Assembly (NCBI GenBank): GCA_019637695.1
Contig: JAHBVG010000077.1
Span: 1-36,172, forward strand
From: Caldilineaceae bacterium
GTDB taxonomy: Bacteria > Chloroflexota > Anaerolineae > Caldilineales > Caldilineaceae
Direction: 5' to 3'
Length of the DNA stretch: 36,172 nucleotides
The notes below the pieces were generated by a model that saw only the letters and a program-made list of their open reading frames with translations, did no database searches and had not been told where the DNA came from. Positions 36,117 to 36,172 of the stretch are shown here, one piece after another. Made by a program: the position numbers and the translations under genes. Numbering within the stretch: the first letter of the stretch is position 1; every line of letters begins with the position of its first letter.

Positions 36117-36172
36117 CCGTAATCGTACTACAAGCCCTGCTCTAGTACAGCGCGGCGTAAATATGCCGACGC

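Overview
The window looks like a chromosomal segment of a moderately GC-rich, filamentous-type Chloroflexota bacterium (Anaerolineae or Caldilineae-like). This is an inference from three things: the lipoprotein style (a Cys lipobox followed by Ala/Pro/Glu-rich linkers), single-cohesin and dockerin surface proteins ending in W/F-L-P-type tails, and heavy use of palindromic and heptanucleotide repeats. No rRNA or other taxonomic marker is present, so the assignment is moderate.

Layout. (A) 1-4495: a frameshifted transposase remnant at the left edge, then a minus-strand oligopeptide-type ABC importer operon (binding lipoprotein, permease B, permease C) with no ATPase genes in view and a perfect hairpin after the binding-protein gene. 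(B) 4496-12530: a minus-strand protein resembling the XPB/Ssl2-type helicase N-terminal family. Divergent from it is a plus-strand run of DUF1232 membrane protein, MerR-like coiled-coil protein and two-RCK potassium channel, followed by a lipoprotein with three internal Cys-pair modules and a uroporphyrinogen-decarboxylase-family enzyme. (C) 12531-22171: a long leader with a near-consensus promoter, then six consecutive secreted or anchored proteins. One carries a lamin-tail domain plus dockerin, one a beta-helix, cohesin and dockerin, one cohesin plus dockerin, one a cohesin, Pro/Thr linker and C-terminal TM, and two a cohesin plus SdrD-B-like domain. No recognisable glycoside hydrolase is among them, so this looks like a non-cellulosomal cohesin/dockerin surface assembly. 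A low-molecular-weight protein-tyrosine phosphatase follows directly. (D) 22770-36172: a tRNA-Arg(CCT) gene with its own promoter, then a dense defence/accessory island. It holds a SNF2-family helicase (DrmD-like), a DUF3800 protein, a very large adenine-specific DNA methyltransferase, a small antitoxin-like protein on the opposite strand, a decayed 3' end of a second methyltransferase, a second DUF3800 protein, a RelE-domain/UvrD-helicase fusion, and a VapBC pair.

The most interesting parts are the helicase-DUF3800-methyltransferase set, which resembles the drmD/drmMI half of class I DISARM without drmA, drmB or drmC; the RelE-UvrD fusion; and the cohesin/dockerin set, in which two proteins carry both partners and could polymerise. 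Repeats run through the whole window. Palindromes and heptad arrays sit between genes and also inside the methyltransferase gene, where they are in frame and translated. One 17-bp palindrome core recurs both between genes and inside the coding sequence.
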